DNA of 64,000 nt. It comes from Anoplolepis gracilipes. Lineage: Eukaryota > Arthropoda > Insecta > Hymenoptera > Formicidae. The stretch covers positions 2,367,001 to 2,431,000 of the forward strand of contig NC_132984.1 of the NCBI RefSeq assembly GCF_047496725.1. The letters are read 5' to 3'. Position 1 is the first letter of the stretch. Each line of letters opens with the position of its first letter. Under the pieces are notes generated by a model. It was not told the DNA's origin, did no database searches, and worked only from the letters and a program-made list of their open reading frames with translations. Both the position numbers and the translations under genes were made by a program. Below, piece by piece: positions 37,266 through 49,956 of the stretch.

Positions 37266-37673
37266 TATTTTCTATGAATATATTTTTTTTCAAACTACAA
37301 TTGTTCCACGAGTAGTCTCATCGACATAATAATAATAAAATAATGAAAAAAAATATATTCATAAAAAATAAACAAAATATTTGATTCACAAGTATAGCAA
37401 GTTGCAAATGTATTCCATTGATATGTTACACATGTAGTCCTACATGAACGTTCTTTAACATATCATGATTAATATTCCGGAGGAATAATCCCATCAACAT
37501 AATAATAAAACATCTCTTTAAGAGTATACATGGAATATTCAGCGAACAGATTGTGGATATACATCCCGAAAGAAATATTCTATAAAATATTCCATTAATG
37601 TACACTTTGTATATTCCCACTGTCATATTTATAGCATCTTTGTAGGACGTTCTGTGACTGTCCCATGCCAATA

Positions 37674-37771
37674 GGGTTTCTTCTTTCTTGATTGAAAATT
37701 CAGTCAGAAATTTATTACATATATATAATCTGAATTTCTGATTGAATTTTCAATCAAGAAAGAAGAAATCC
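37674..37771. repeat. Long hairpin, 39-bp arms with a 20-bp loop
   Basis: The left arm (37674-37712) begins GGGTTTCTTCTTTCTTG. The right arm (37733-37771) ends CAAGAAAGAAGAAATCC. The arms are nearly identical in inverted orientation with only one or two mismatches. It is embedded in AT-rich sequence with recurring GGAATATTC-like motifs (37.4-37.7 and 38.2-38.4 kb) that looks like an older repeat. Confidence 0.75.
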
Positions 37772-39704
37772 AACTTTATATATATGTATATGTATATAAA
37801 GGAAACTTTAAAAAAGTTCTTTATGTATTATATTACTTATATTTATAATATGCATTTATGATAAATATAAAATGTTTAAAAAAAAATTGTTAAAATGTTT
37901 TTCTAATTGTAAAATATTGGCTATTATAAATTTTCTAAACATAAAAATTAATAAATCTATCTAGACTTCTTTTTATTATTTCGTACATAAAAATACTAGG
38001 ATAAAACTATCGTAAAATAAATATTTTAAGAGATTGTTAATTTCGTTGTGTTTATACACTTAAACATATGACATACTCATATTTTGTTTATTTCAGATAT
38101 AAGTATTTGATACTTTTATGTGTCTAAATACAACAGTGATAACATAAAATTAACGATATCTTATAATATTTACTTTTATCAATTTTTATGTTCACAGAAT
38201 GTCTGTAAGATTTTTGAAACACAAGACAATAAATATTCTCAGCATATATTCTGATAAAATATTCTAGAAATATTTCACATTGTGTCAACCAGAGATTTCA
38301 GGAATATTTTTTGGAACATTAATGGAACATCCGAACATTTCATTTGAGATATTTCTGGAATATATCTGACATATTCTGATGCGAATTGGGAAATAAATTA
38401 CATAACACACCTGCAGTTTAATTATTTCAAAACTAGGGATTTGCTCGATATAAGCCGGTTGTAAAGTCACCAAAAGTAATTATTTTCACACTCTTTACTT
38501 TAATAGGACTTTAATAGCTCTCGAGCATGTCTTCTCCTTTTATATGTGTTGACCAGGATTACACACGTAGTCAGAAGCAAAAAAATCGTCGGCAGACTGA
38601 AAAAGAGAGAAAAAAAAGAAGAAATATTTTGAATAGTCGATACAAAGTTCCATTTGAACGCGGGAAAAAAATTGTCAAAGAAAAAAACAATAAAGATAAA
38701 TACAGTTGGACTAAATTTTTTAAATGATTTAAATAAAAATTCAAAAATATAGTTTTTAAAGTTATTAGATAATCGACATTACTTTTAGTTAGAGATCCTG
38801 CAGTTAAAAAAAAAAAAAAAGAAAAAGAAAAGAATAGAGGGAAGAGAAGAGAATTCGGAGTCCACGATAAAAGCTGATAAGAATGTCGGAAGCCGGGAAT
38901 TCGCAGTGAACCCTACAGATCCCTTGTTTTTCTCATTGTTGCTGCCTACTACGAACAGTAACAACAGCACTATTGGACAATACGGATACGTGGTGGCGAA
39001 CAATGAACCCCAAAGAAAAGGTATCGGCAAGCATTGAATGAGTTCGAGAATCATGTCTATCGAGACAATGGCAGGCTGATAACGCGAAACTGTTCTCGAC
39101 AAATAAAATCTCTCGACTTAATTAATCCTAGAAATGTATACTGCAGCTTGCATCAGACTCAGCATTTTTTTATTTTAATTATTAAATTCCGTAAGAGAGC
39201 TCTTTGTATGTAAATACAAGGGTGTAAATTATTCTATAATTTTTTCTTCTCATTCTTAAGAAATATTATTATCTATTCATTTATTCTAAAGATTAAAAAC
39301 CTTTGACGGTGAAATAAGAAGGTAAAGTTGTCCTTTTTGCTTTATGTAAAAACATTCTCAAGAGTTTCCGTCGTTTGAGAAATAGTGGTCTAAATTGACG
39401 ACTCACGAACCGCGTGAATTTGCCTTCGGAATCAAAAAGCCGAGGCGACTTCCGGTCGCGCAAAAGGGGTAGCCCTGTGTACTCTCCATTTATATTACGG
39501 CTTATCCAATCGATACACGTTTTCCCGTCTGAAAGGCAGGTGGCACGATCGAACAAGAGAGGGAAATGGCGAGAAGAGAGCGACGGGGGTGGCGGCGGGT
39601 TTCGACGTATTTGTTTAGAACAAAGGCTTCCAGGTACTGATGGTATTAGTAAGTTGGCGTTCGCGGGCAATACTCCTTCGTTTTCTCTTTCCTTCTTTCT
39701 GGGG

Positions 39705-39765
39705 TTGACGATGACGACAGCGACGACGACGGCGACAACGACGGGGACGACGAGGACGATGAGGA
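39705..39765. repeat. (GAC)n-type trinucleotide repeat
   Basis: Imperfect GAC/GAT/GGC triplets. They create long open frames on both strands (39293-39842) that are compositional artefacts. Confidence 0.8.
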
Positions 39766-40570
39766 GCGAGCTTAAAGCACAATGGCACCCGCTTTTCAGT
39801 CCTTTCGTCGGCGGACAATGCCGTTTATTTAACATCGTTTAAAAGTACAAAGCCTGTTAATTAATGGACGAGGATGGCGAAGAGGAGACAGAGGGGAGGA
39901 CCGGGAAAGAAGGAAGACGAAAGAGGGCAGAGGACGGCGTGGCCGTGACGTCGTCCTCGTTTCTGTGACGCGACCAATAGCGGCTAAAGGACCGATAAAG
40001 AATACGTCAATTGCCTCGTCGATTATCTCGAGCAGTTTGTTATTCTTTCCTAGATTCGCGCAAAGAAACAAATGGTTTTTTTTTTTTTTTTTGTAATTTC
40101 ATCTATTATAACTTTTCGCGTGAACATTGAATTTTTTTTTTTTTTTTTGCAAAAGAAAGAGTTTATCGTTCGAAGCGTGACAGTTGAAGATGGTGAGAGA
40201 CGAAGGGGTGGTGGTGCAGCTACTGCACCGTCGATCGATCGGCCACCTCCTCTCCAACCCTTCCCGGACTTGTCCCCGACGATGAAACGTGGAAATTGGA
40301 AAACGTTTCCTGCATTTCCTGTTGGCGCGGGGGGGGGGGGGGACTTTGCGACTTGGGGCTCCGAAATCGAACTTGCGTCGTCAGGATTACGTGAGAAAAT
40401 ATGTTGAGTGTTAAAAATACACCGCTCAACAAACGGAGCTCATTAAAATAGGCGAATGAAGTTTCAGTCTGCTAATTAGTAACATTATCTGTTAAAAAGA
40501 GTTTGAAAGAAGGCATACGTAACAAAAAATTGTACATTATAATGACATTCATATATTTTAAAATATTAAC

Positions 40571-40572
<2 letters not shown>

Positions 40573-40605
<33 letters not shown>
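40573..40605. repeat. A-run, about 33 bases
   Basis: Homopolymer in intron 1. No element was recognised next to it. Confidence 0.9.
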
Positions 40606-40607
<2 letters not shown>

Positions 40608-41939
40608 GAACTTAATTAGTCTTCTTTTTAAAAGCAAGATTTGCAATGGTTACATATCGATTCTTGTGAACGGAAATGGTATTATTATATAGTAGATAAG
40701 TATTACCGAGACTGCAAAAAACAATATAAATGCTACTCTACAATAACGAACGTTTTTCGAGGCATTTCATTACATGTCCCTTTTTCTTGGCCTACAATTA
40801 TTATACGTTATATGTTTATTGAAATATCCTTAAATAAGCGACAAGCGTTTCGTATACTGTGTATACGTAATTCTTGTTCATGTCACAGACAGACATCGGA
40901 TAAATCATCGGGTAAGCGTTCTCGATAATAGCGCGAAATTTCATTAAATACATTCATTTGCTAACGTACGGTATAATTACGTCGTTAAATAAAGCGACAC
41001 GGCTAAAAAGGAAATCCTATCTTGAGTCCTCTTCGCGTGCCACGTTGCTAATAGCCTTTACCTTTTCTTATGGCGCGAAACAATGACGCCGTTATTCTCG
41101 TTACCGACGTCGTATCGTGCCCATTAAGAAAATGCCTCCGAGGCATACGTATTACACGCTACAGATGATTCAAGGCCTTTTTCGCGACGTATTGCAGCAT
41201 TGTTTTATCTTCAGCGTAAACCCGACCTCATACAGTATATCCCTTTTATGATTTTGTTAACAATTATCTTGCAAAATATTTGCGTAATATTATTTCATAT
41301 GAAGCTTTCATGTCCCGCGTGGTATTTTGTCTCTTCATTACATTGAATATGAGAAAGGTAAAGCATCTTCTGTTATTTTAATATATTTCGTATCTTAGAA
41401 ATCTTAACGAGAGACAGATAGATTTAACATCTACGTTTTTAAAAAGGAAAAAATCTCATTGAGAAAAATTAAAATTCTAAAGAGAAAGCATCTGAAAGAA
41501 TATCTGAAATTTTCTAATTTTGCAATGATTTATGATGTTTGATTATGTCTTTCGATCACGAAAAGCTTCTTCATATTTAATTGCCTGTAATTCAAAGCTT
41601 ATTAGTATCTCGAAATTTCAAGTAAACAAAACTCCGCGAGGACTTCACTCCTGTGTCTTTTTAATCTTTCCCAATCCTTTACGCGCTAAGCTTGGCGCGA
41701 AATTCATTTGGGGAAACAGATTTTACTCATAAGTCTCGAAATGGAGCAGAGAATCCGAGCCTTTGTGACATAAAGAGCGACCGGTGGGCGACTCGAAGTA
41801 GTGACAGAAGCTTTTAAGAGAGCGGGAAGCTTCAAACCCGGGGACGATCATTTTTAATCATGACTGTGAGAAGGGTGAAAGAAGACGGGAGAAAACGCGG
41901 AGACGCACGTACGTGTACCTGTACGTGTTTCATATATAC

Positions 41940-42425
41940 AGAGTGTTTCAACTTATTAATATCCTCAGGCAGATATCTCAAAAAAATATAAATATAAAAG
42001 AAAAACATTTTAGACCAAAAAAATTGGCTTAAAGGAGGATATAAAATAGTGCTATTAGTTTGTTGTAAGCCAGTCAAATATGAAAATTATTTATTACGTA
42101 ACTTTGAACTTATTACTTTTGTGGCTTACAACCACCAATATTTCATCATGAAAAATTCAATAACATTGACGAAACGGCTGACTCGAAGTAAATAACATTA
42201 TAATGTTTTGAAAACGAGAAAAGTTATAAAAATATGGAATAAAAGATAGGAGGTTCCATGTGAGAAATTCAAAGTGATCTTGCCCTGAACTTGACGACAC
42301 TATCTAAAGTGAAATTAATACAGCACCATTTTATGTCCGCCACCAAATAGTTTTGACTAAAATGTTTTTTATAGCTTTTACATTCTTTGAGATATTTGCC
42401 CGGGGAAATAAAAATGAAACATCCT
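41940..42425. mobile_element. MITE-like element with about 45-bp imperfect inverted termini
   Basis: The left end CAGAGTGTTTCAACTT and the reverse complement of the right end AGGATGTTTCATTTTT align for about 45 bp and share GGCAGATATCTC / GGCAAATATCTC. TATA-rich sequence flanks both ends, compatible with a TA duplication. An inner inverted repeat (TTGTAAGCCA near 42065, TGGCTTACAA near 42122) is also present. It has no coding capacity. Similar termini starting CAGGGTGTC-like are common in insect genomes; the superfamily is not assigned. Confidence 0.65.
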
Positions 42426-43898
42426 ATATATGTATCACCATTGTCGCAACGAACGTCATTGTCCTCGCGATTCTATAGGTAAGCGTGCAGCGTCGGAAGA
42501 TTCACAGCGAATTATTTCCACTCATAGATTTCGCGGATCAACGATTTAGATCTACTTTCGTGAAAGATTTGTGAAAGTTGGCACGGTAATATCTTTTCTC
42601 TCAATATTAGATTTGATCTTTGCACTTATGCTGTTTCTCAAAAAGCCGTCGGCAAGTCGCGTTTGAACGTCATTATCGTTCCAAAGTTCTTTATCAATTT
42701 TTCGAAAATATAAAATGCACAGCCGACATGTGTCACGTTTATATTTTTTAATTATACGTTGATGTTAAATAAAATTACAATGTTCCGTAAAAAATGATAA
42801 GTTGTATAGAATATATAATATAATAACCAGGTCTGTCCGAGTCTTATTGTTAGTCAATAATCATAAAAGTGTCTGTGTAAATTGTAAGAAAGTAAATGGA
42901 AAAAATACAAAAGTGTATTTGTAAAGTTCAAAAAAATAAATTATATTTCTTCTAAACTTTCTTCGAAATATTATCGTTTACTACATCGAAAATGCAAATT
43001 TCTACGCGTATTATATCAACACATTTCTTATTATATGTTATCACGACGACACTATTCCGAATTTGTCACGTATGATGTTTTTATTGCTTAAAGTAGCTAT
43101 TTTACTAGATGTGTGTCTTAGAGTGTAATTCTAGTTTCATTATATTATCTTTATTAGAACCCCAGATATATACTTTCAAGAAACAATGTTATTATATAAA
43201 TTTTTGTATCTTATGTCGATTATCTTATCGAATACACATCGGTGCAATATTTATTTATTTTTTCGAGCTTTTTGAAAAAAAAAAGACCGTAGTCAATCGC
43301 TGCATGTCTGTCTGTCATGATAGTCGATCACATAATAGGGCAAAAGGTAGCTCTAGAATATATGAATAAATATTAATTTAGGTCTTTTTTAAATATTCAA
43401 GTTTTGTTATTAAAGCGAAAAAATAAAAAACCGCGTCTCGTTATTTTTTTTTTTATTGTAAAACATAGAAACTAATTTCGAGCAATGCTATTTTGATTGT
43501 TCGGTACAGAATCGCGAGCTGTTACTATTTAAAATTAGTGACACAAACAATTTCACGAACTAATGTTGGTTGTTTAAAGAGTTAAACCAGATTGTCTTTT
43601 AGAATCGTCAGATGGGCATCCTGTTTCCAAGGGGATTGCAAGACCGAGACAAGTCGTTCTTTTAACGCGCTCGAAAGAAGTTGATGCCTTTCCTCTTCAA
43701 GGCTTCGGCAAGCGGCAGAAATACTTCATTACGATGAAAGCTTCCCCCGAGTCTCTTCGCTTCTCTAAATCCCGCGCTCTCCCTACCTCTCTCATGTGTT
43801 TATATACCCTCTCTCGGTCCTCTTTGTTAACTTCTCTCTCGAGGGTGTTTGCATCGCGTATGTGTGTTTTTACGACACAATATTGTGTTGGAGATGGC

Positions 43899-43902
<4 letters not shown>

Positions 43903-43949
<47 letters not shown>
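43903..43949. repeat. (GA)n microsatellite
   Basis: Pure AG run of about 23 units in intron 1. Confidence 0.95.
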
Positions 43950-43952
<3 letters not shown>

Positions 43953-44290
43953 TATGAAGTGAAATCTCATTGCAACTCTTGTGGCAAGACTATCAAAATT
44001 ATGATAGAAAAGTCAATAAAATTAATAAGATCAAATAAGATTATCCCTCTTCTAAAAAAGGCATGTTATTGACATTGTTGCCCCTTTTCTATGTATATGT
44101 ATATGTATATTATGTTATATAATAATATTTCTATGAAATTCTGTTATATTCTTATTGTTAGAGAAAGAGAAAAAGAAAAAGTGGACAAATAAACGAAGAA
44201 AGAAATAGAAGCAGAAGGACAGAGAGAAAAGGAAGAGAGAGAAAAAGACGAGCAAAAAAGGAGAAGATATATAATATTAACTAATAAAAG

Positions 44291-44339
<49 letters not shown>
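44291..44339. repeat. (TA)n microsatellite
   Basis: Pure AT run of about 24 units. A further AT- and CT-rich low-complexity zone (44340-44660) follows, including a CT tract at about 44468-44556. Confidence 0.95.
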
Positions 44340-44343
<4 letters not shown>

Positions 44344-44525
44344 AAATAAATATAGACATATATTAGAATATATTATATAAATATATACATATAGTATTAT
44401 AAGTATGTATTATATATCATTATAATACATTATTATGTCTGTCTATATTTTCTATATATATATATAGAAACTCTCTCTCTCTCTCTCCCCCTTTCTCTCC
44501 CTCTCCCTCACCCCACCCCTCCCTT

Positions 44526-44557
<32 letters not shown>

Positions 44558-45039
44558 CCTTCCTCTCTAATTATATATATAATTATATATAATTCAAAGA
44601 GAAAGAGGGACAGAGGGGGGAGAGAAAGGGGGGGAGAGAAAGAGAAAGAGATACATATAAATTCAAATTTATAGCGTATGTGACTATATAAAGGAATAGC
44701 GCTCCTGTGATGTCTAGTCTAATTAGAATCACTCTTTCAGAGAACTTCTTAGTGTATTTTAATCGAAGCTTTTTAGTTTTTGATATACTTCTTCTTTTCT
44801 TAAGTATTCAAGTTAGTAAGTAAAGCTGGGACTTTTTTTTGTAAACATGCGCTGAGAGTGTATATTTAACACTCTTATGTATGTAGGAACCACCAATTTG
44901 CTGTCGGGTTATGTCATTAAGCTTTGTCAACAAAACACAAGCTTAATGCGGAGGCTAATAGTATTTGATACCAAAAATTTTAAGTCTTTTTGATTAATCT
45001 GCTGATAAGTTGCACTAACTGGGTAGTTATATGATTGTT

Positions 45040-45215
45040 AATCTTTCTAATTGAGTTCAATTTTCTAATTGCTTGTCAATTTCTTTTCATTTTTGGTTTT
45101 TGCATTTTTTTAAAACATTTTGGTTAAATTTGGTTAAATATTTTGTTTAAAATTACGGCTTTCAACACAGTTGAGCAATATCGTGAAGCTTTAAAAAAAT
45201 ATGTAGTACTTTAAA
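45040..45215 (-). repeat. Dispersed repeat family 2, copy in intron 1
   Basis: Read on the minus strand this matches segments at 17260-17400, 17560-17620 and 17725-17850, sharing ATATTTAACCAAA, GTACTACATAT and CAATTAGAAAATTGAACT. It is noncoding. The element ends are not defined. Confidence 0.55.
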
Positions 45216-46414
45216 TAGATTGAATAACCTGGTGTTATACACTATACTACAAATTGATTATACTAATATCTTTCTCTACTGAATTGTGTACCAATATGAT
45301 TAGTTGAATAGCATCATTTTTTATTGTCTAATTTTAAGATAATGGATTAACGAAAAAAATAATGCATAATAAAATTATGGTACATCTTCTTTTTCTAATT
45401 AATAAAAAGTTTGAATTTAAATTCAAAAATTACTTTTTATCATTATTAACTCATTTTTATTAATCATTGATGCCTCTCGATAAAAGTGTCTCTTCGGCTC
45501 GCAGTCGATCTGAGATTTTTAATTACGAAATTTGGATGTTTTTTGCGCCTGTGATGTCTAGTTTCTATAAAGACTTCAAAATTAATTTTTTTTGCAATAA
45601 TTCCTTTATAATCGTCAGCGTCATTAATAGTTTCAACTTTACAGTTCCTGTTGATTACTTTGATAATCTATCAGAAAATAATGTAATATACATTATTAAT
45701 AGTATATTAGTTACAATATATTATTCAAATCTCCCGTAAAAAAATGGCATGAATCTTTTATTTAATCTCTTATTTCTCTACTTCATTTTTCTTGACCTTT
45801 TTATCTCGATCAAAATTGCCATCATTCTCAAAACGCTTAAGCCATTCGTTGGAGTGGAATCTCGAAGACGAAAGGGAAAGGGGCAAGGTTCGGACGAGCA
45901 ACTTGCACAACAAGAACGTTACAGCGAGGTCCAATAACTAGATTAGCTCTAAGCGTCTCCCGACAGAGCACTCACTTTAAAGAACCCCTTTCTCGTCGTC
46001 TCTTGCACCGCGATTATTCCCTTCAGGATCCACACCCTTAAACGTTCTCCGAACGTCGTGAAACGTGGCAAATTGTCGGCTGCGAAGATAAACGAGTGAA
46101 TCGCCATCTACTAATTGATGCAATAAAACTAGAGGCTGCTTTATCACACTTTTAGACCGGAATTATTTTTGCCGTTTTTGCATCCCGACGACACAAAGTG
46201 TCTATTCCGAAAAGAAAAGCTTTTCTCACTTGTTTTAGAATCCACTGTTGAATGGATTAATGTTAAATTTTAAGTGTTCCGATTTTAATTCCAATTTTAA
46301 ATATTTCAATTCCAATTTATAACTAGTGAAAAAAATTCAAGAACCAAAATTTGAAGAATCACAGAATTAAAATACCAAAGCTTCAAAAATTTACAGTCTC
46401 AATATAATCTAGAA

Positions 46415-46500
46415 ATAAAAGAATTATTTATTTATTTATTTATAAACGGGGAAGGAATCCCTTTGATACAATTGGGATATTGAAACTACAATGACAGAAC
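46415..46500 (-). mobile_element. Probable 3' tail of a non-LTR retrotransposon
   Basis: On the minus strand a short unique stretch containing AAAGGGATTCCTTCCCCG runs into a TAAATAAATAAATAA tail. A unique 3' end followed by a tetranucleotide tail is typical of 5'-truncated LINE or SINE insertions. The family is not identified. Confidence 0.4.
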
Positions 46501-46561
46501 TGAAAAAAAGAGAAAAATAATAAACTATATTAAGTTAATCATTTTCGTAAGGTTTGCTTAA

Positions 46562-47800
46562 CACATCGGTCAAAAAGTCCCGAGGTTAACTAAGAAAAAC
46601 ACATTTTTTTGGCAAAATTCGATTTTATTCGTCAACATAGTCTCCTTTTAGAGTGATACAATTATTTCAGCGCCGCTCTAACATTTCAATCCCTTTTTTA
46701 TAAAACGATTTGTCTTTACCCTCAAAATAAGCATTTGTTTCGGCTATGACTTCAGCATTTGACGCAAATCTTTTTCCCTGGAGCATCTTTTTGAGGTCTG
46801 CGAACAGATAATAGTCGTTGGGGACCAGATCTGGAGAATACGGTGGTTGTGGAAGCAATTCGAACTTCAATTCGTGCAATTTGGCCATTGTAATCATTGA
46901 CTTGTGACACGGTGCATTATCTTGATGAAAGATCACTTTTTTCTTTTGCATTTGAGGCCAATTTTTTTTTATTTCGTCGTTCAATCGCTGCAACAACGCT
47001 ATGTAATATTCGCTGTTGATGGTTTTTCCCTTCTCAGCGTAGTCGATGAACAATATTCCTTGCGCATCCCAAAACACTGAGGCCAAAACCTTACCGGCCG
47101 ACATTTGCGTTTTTGATCGCTTCGGACGGTTTTCACCGGTTGCTGTCCACTCAGCTGATTGCCGATTTGATTCCGGAGTGTAGTGATGGATCCATGTTTC
47201 ATCCATTGTCACATATCGACGCAAAAATCCTTTTTATTCTGCTTAAACAACTTCAAACTTCGCTCTGAATCATCGACGCGTTGCTGTTTTTGATCCACTG
47301 TGAGCAAGCGCGGCACCCACTTTGAGCATAGCTTTTTCATAGACAAGTGTTCATGCACGATGGTGAATACACTGCCTTTTGATATCTTTAGGATGTCAGC
47401 TATCTCCTGCAACTTCACTTTACGGTTTTCCAAAACGATTTTGTGCACTTTTTTTATGTTTTCTGGAATAACAGCCTCATTTGGACGTCCAGAGCGTTCA
47501 GCATCTTCGGTGTCTGTACGACCGTGTTTAAAATCAGCAAACCAACGTTCGACCATTGCTTTCGATGGGGCAGAATCCCCATAACACTTATCAAGCCAAA
47601 CTTTTGCTTGAACGGTATTTTTTCCCATCAAAAAGCAATGTTTAATCAACACACAAAATTCTTTTTTTTCCATTGTTTTCGGAATATCAAAAGTAGCGTC
47701 ACTAAAACAACTGTAACTTGTAAACTAATGGTCGAAATATGATGAAATTTTGACATGTATTATGTAAAGGTAGGCACTCTTTGAAAATCATAAGGATTTG
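46562..47800 (-). mobile_element. Degraded mariner element (Tc1/mariner, DD34D)
   Basis: The element surrounds the transposase pseudogene at 46625-47673. The 3' side carries a probable terminal sequence, CATCGGTCAAAAAGTCCC (46564-46581). No matching inverted terminus was found on the 5' side, and the 47800 limit is estimated from the length of conserved leader. The element lies in the Sox intron in the same orientation as the host gene. Confidence 0.75.
46625..47673 (-). pseudogene. Mariner transposase pseudogene
   Basis: Mariner transposases cut and paste their own element at TA sites. The N-terminal part (from ATG 47673) has the paired helix-turn-helix region with a GRP linker (residues 62-64) and WVPRLL at 119-124, the family's WVPHEL position. 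The catalytic part shows the first Asp in VTMDETWIH, the second in HQDNAPCH, and the third in YSPDLVPNDY, with 34 residues between the second and third (D34D). Two lesions are visible. One base is missing in a T-run near 47222, shifting frame after about residue 150. A TGG-to-TGA change at 46667-46669 stops translation 14 codons early; the old stop is TAA at 46625-46627. Full length would be about 349 residues, the usual mariner size. It is otherwise well conserved, so the insertion is fairly recent. Confidence 0.93.
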
Positions 47801-49695
47801 TCCCTAAGAGCGCCAAGAAGTAGGATTTTTAAAAAATATGCAAAAATAACAAAACGGCGTCACTTTGAAAATAAGTCTTACTTTTTTGGCTATTTTTTTC
47901 GTCTTTAAAGGGCTGTAGAATTTTAAAAAATTAATATTTTTTGATAATTCTACTTCGAGCGATACCCAAACTCGTATAATCTAAGAATCTTTTTGAATTT
48001 TTTGTTTCTGATAAGCAGAACGGCCCCAATCGTGCGCACCGTGCAACTACTTTTCTTTTAGAAGAACTGCTATATGCAGCTTAATTCTTGGAATTTTTTA
48101 ATAAAAAAAATTTTAAAAGATACTTAAAAAGTTGCTTAACAAATAGGAAAAACTTTTATTTTAATTGATCTTATCCGTTTTTTATAAAAAATTTGCAAAA
48201 AAAAGTCTAAAAATCAGGTTTCTAGACCGAATCCCCGCCCCCCTTAAAGAACAAAAGAAATTAAGGTTTCGTTAGTTGAGAGTTCGTTACCTATTATAAC
48301 AATACGATTCAAGGGCATGAATCTACCATATGAAGTACGGAGTAACTCCACATGAAAGATTATTATAGAAAATTATGAAGATTTAACATTTAAAGAAATT
48401 TCAACAGAACTTACACTTATTGTTTTCCAAAAACATCTGAATGTTAATACTTATATTGATAATGTGTATAGTCATAGATAGTCACTTTAATTTATTATTA
48501 CGGATTTTTTTGCACACATCCATGATCGTAGATTTTCATTAGTCTCTATCTCCTGCGATCCTAAATGCTTCCATGTTTGTTCCAAGTAAATTTTCGATTC
48601 ATTGGTGAATCTTCCTCGTTTATGTTCATCGACTGATTTATCTTGTACAAATGAATTTTTCTATATATTATTTGCTCTAGTGATAGGCCAAAGAATTTTA
48701 ATATCCTTGCTTTCGAAATAGAGTCCAATATCCGACTTAAGATTTTAAAGTCTTTGAAAATGCTTCCAAACATCCTTACATTATGTCGAAATATTTTTTT
48801 CGCTAGCTTCTTAGAATTCCTGTGTGGCTAGGCTAGGGATTCATATAATCAATGGGGAAATAAAACGACATTCTTCCAAATATCTTTGTGGGGAAAAAAG
48901 CGAAACGTGACATTCCACGCGTCCGCCCGTTAAAATTCCGATCATCATTGAGAAAGTACGGAATTTTGTGTCCCCTTATATACGTATAATGTATACTACG
49001 TTTACAGAATATTTGATAATAACCGTATAGCCTCTACCTACACACGCACGAGAAGACGATATGATTATTATGGGACACTCTGTAGAAGTTCCGCGGCAGG
49101 GAGGAAAGGGACAAAATCCGTAAGTGTTGCAATGTAGTGTATCATCCAAAAATATGCTCGGCGGCGAAAGAGCGACGGAAAAGTGTCGCGCCGACAAAAG
49201 AGAGAACGCGGAGGAAGAAGCATAGGAGAATAAAGATGGGCCGGGGAGAGTAGGAAGATGGAAAATAGAAAGGGGGTGTACACATCGAAGGTTCGAGCGT
49301 GCGCATCATTTTTACCGAGAAAGAGGTGGCGGAGGAAGAGGAGAAAGAGGAGGAGACGCTTCCCTTATTCGTCGTCGCCGGGGAAACGAAAAATAGGGGA
49401 TAGAGGGTGCGAGGCGAAGAGAAAATGACAGATAAAGAAGCTCGAGGGAGTTGCGGAAGATCCTTTGTTGATCTCGACTGTGAGGTATTTAACAGAAATA
49501 CTAGACGGAATATCTCTCTCCGTTGACGCTGAATCACGGGAACATGTGCGCGAAGTTGTTTGTAAAAAGAAATTGATGAAAAAGATCGCGAAAAAATGAT
49601 ACTCCCGATTGTTCGACGAATTATTCAGCGCGAGTGGCGACTTGCAAAATCGTGAATAAAACGTATTTTGGTAGGCATTTTCGCACAATATTGTC

Positions 49696-49956
49696 AATTT
49701 TAAATTTTAATGTACTTATCATATTCATCTTAATATAAATTCTAATGGTAAAATTAAACAATTTTTTAAAATAATTTTTTTTAATAATAACAATATTTTA
49801 GGATATAACTATCATCAGCAATTATAACTATGCGATTATCATTATATTCTAAAATATTGTTATTATTAAAAAAAATTATTTTAAAAAATTTTGTTTAATC
49901 TTACCATTAGAATTTATATTAGGATGAATATGATAAGAACATTAAAATTTAAAATT
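49696..49956. mobile_element. Palindromic MITE, about 106-bp arms
   Basis: The left arm (from AATTTTAAATTTTAATGT) and right arm (ending ACATTAAAATTTAAAATT) are almost perfect reverse complements, joined by a loop of about 50 bp. It is AT-rich and noncoding, in intron 1 about 380 bp from exon 1. Such near-complete hairpins are typical of foldback MITEs. No clear target duplication was seen. Confidence 0.75.

Noticed and set aside
39293..39842. Long open frames on both strands (142-180 codons)
   Set aside because: They are produced by GAC/GTC triplet repeats and GA/CT-rich sequence in the Sox intron; products are low complexity.
48561..48773. 70-codon minus-strand frame near the mariner
   Set aside because: No family resemblance could be established; AT-rich chance frame is the simpler explanation.
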